From Actinomycetota bacterium (lineage in GTDB: Bacteria; Actinomycetota; Thermoleophilia; Gaiellales; Gaiellaceae), in NCBI GenBank assembly GCA_013697465.1, contig JACCWU010000117.1, positions 1-5,564 of the forward strand: a DNA stretch of 5,564 nucleotides. The letters run 5' to 3'. The notes below the pieces were generated by a model that saw only the letters and a list, made by a program, of their open reading frames with translations, made no database searches and was not told the origin of the DNA. This document shows, one piece after another, positions 5,545-5,564 of this stretch. The translations under genes were made by a program, and so were the position numbers. Numbering within the stretch: position 1 is the stretch's first letter; each line of letters opens with the position of its first letter.

Positions 5545-5564
5545 ACCTCTCCACGCTCCTGAGC

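Noticed and set aside
5419..5545. CRISPR array
   Set aside because: The repeated units are palindromes in opposite orientation with unequal spacing, only two are related, and there are no cas genes.
5326..5562. Short plus-strand open frame over the ruvA end and the palindromes
   Set aside because: It overlaps the conserved ruvA domain III in another frame, then only runs through the hairpins; there is no Shine-Dalgarno or family likeness.

Overview
The window is GC-rich with dense coding and mostly GTG starts. It reads as a chromosomal segment of an actinomycete. The order pdxT–yebC–(…)–ruvC–ruvA is the usual actinobacterial arrangement. The collagen-like envelope protein in the middle, with its LPRxSVGTxQLKxGAVTSxKIKD…GQLPAGPxGPxGP pattern, is a type I associate with Thermoleophilia (Solirubrobacterales/Gaiellales). 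The lineage is an inference from gene order and protein style; no rRNA or other marker is present.

Layout. Positions 2–238 hold the 3' end of pdxT (vitamin B6 glutaminase subunit). It overlaps yebC (225–980) by 14 bp. Six bases later, in the same reading frame as yebC, comes an intact S9-family serine peptidase (987–2930). A 135-bp gap with a possible -10 box, a small hairpin and a strong Shine-Dalgarno leads into a small secreted lipoprotein with a Thr/Asp-rich linker (3066–3608). A convergent minus-strand gene (3657–4229) encodes a membrane-anchored protein with a five-residue-period solenoid, a short collagen-like stretch and a C-terminal domain with two cysteines. It diverges from ruvC (4327–4818), which appears to be transcribed as a leaderless mRNA. 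ruvC overlaps ruvA (4815–5393) by 4 bp. The last 171 bp carry no recognisable gene but contain three consecutive perfect hairpins; the outer two are related in sequence and oppositely oriented. ruvB, expected next, is not in the window.

How the genes work together. RuvC and RuvA belong to the Holliday-junction branch-migration and resolution machinery and are translationally coupled. PdxT supplies ammonia to PdxS for pyridoxal phosphate synthesis. YebC/TACO1 proteins act in translation and/or regulation. The peptidase is probably cytoplasmic and co-transcribed with yebC. The lipoprotein and the collagen-like protein are cell-envelope products with no evident tie to recombination; with the peptidase they separate yebC from ruvCA, which are often adjacent.

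I found no clear new multi-gene system, mobile element, CRISPR array or RNA gene. The parts most worth a second look are the palindrome cluster after ruvA, the repeat architecture of the minus-strand envelope protein, and the leaderless ruvC promoter.
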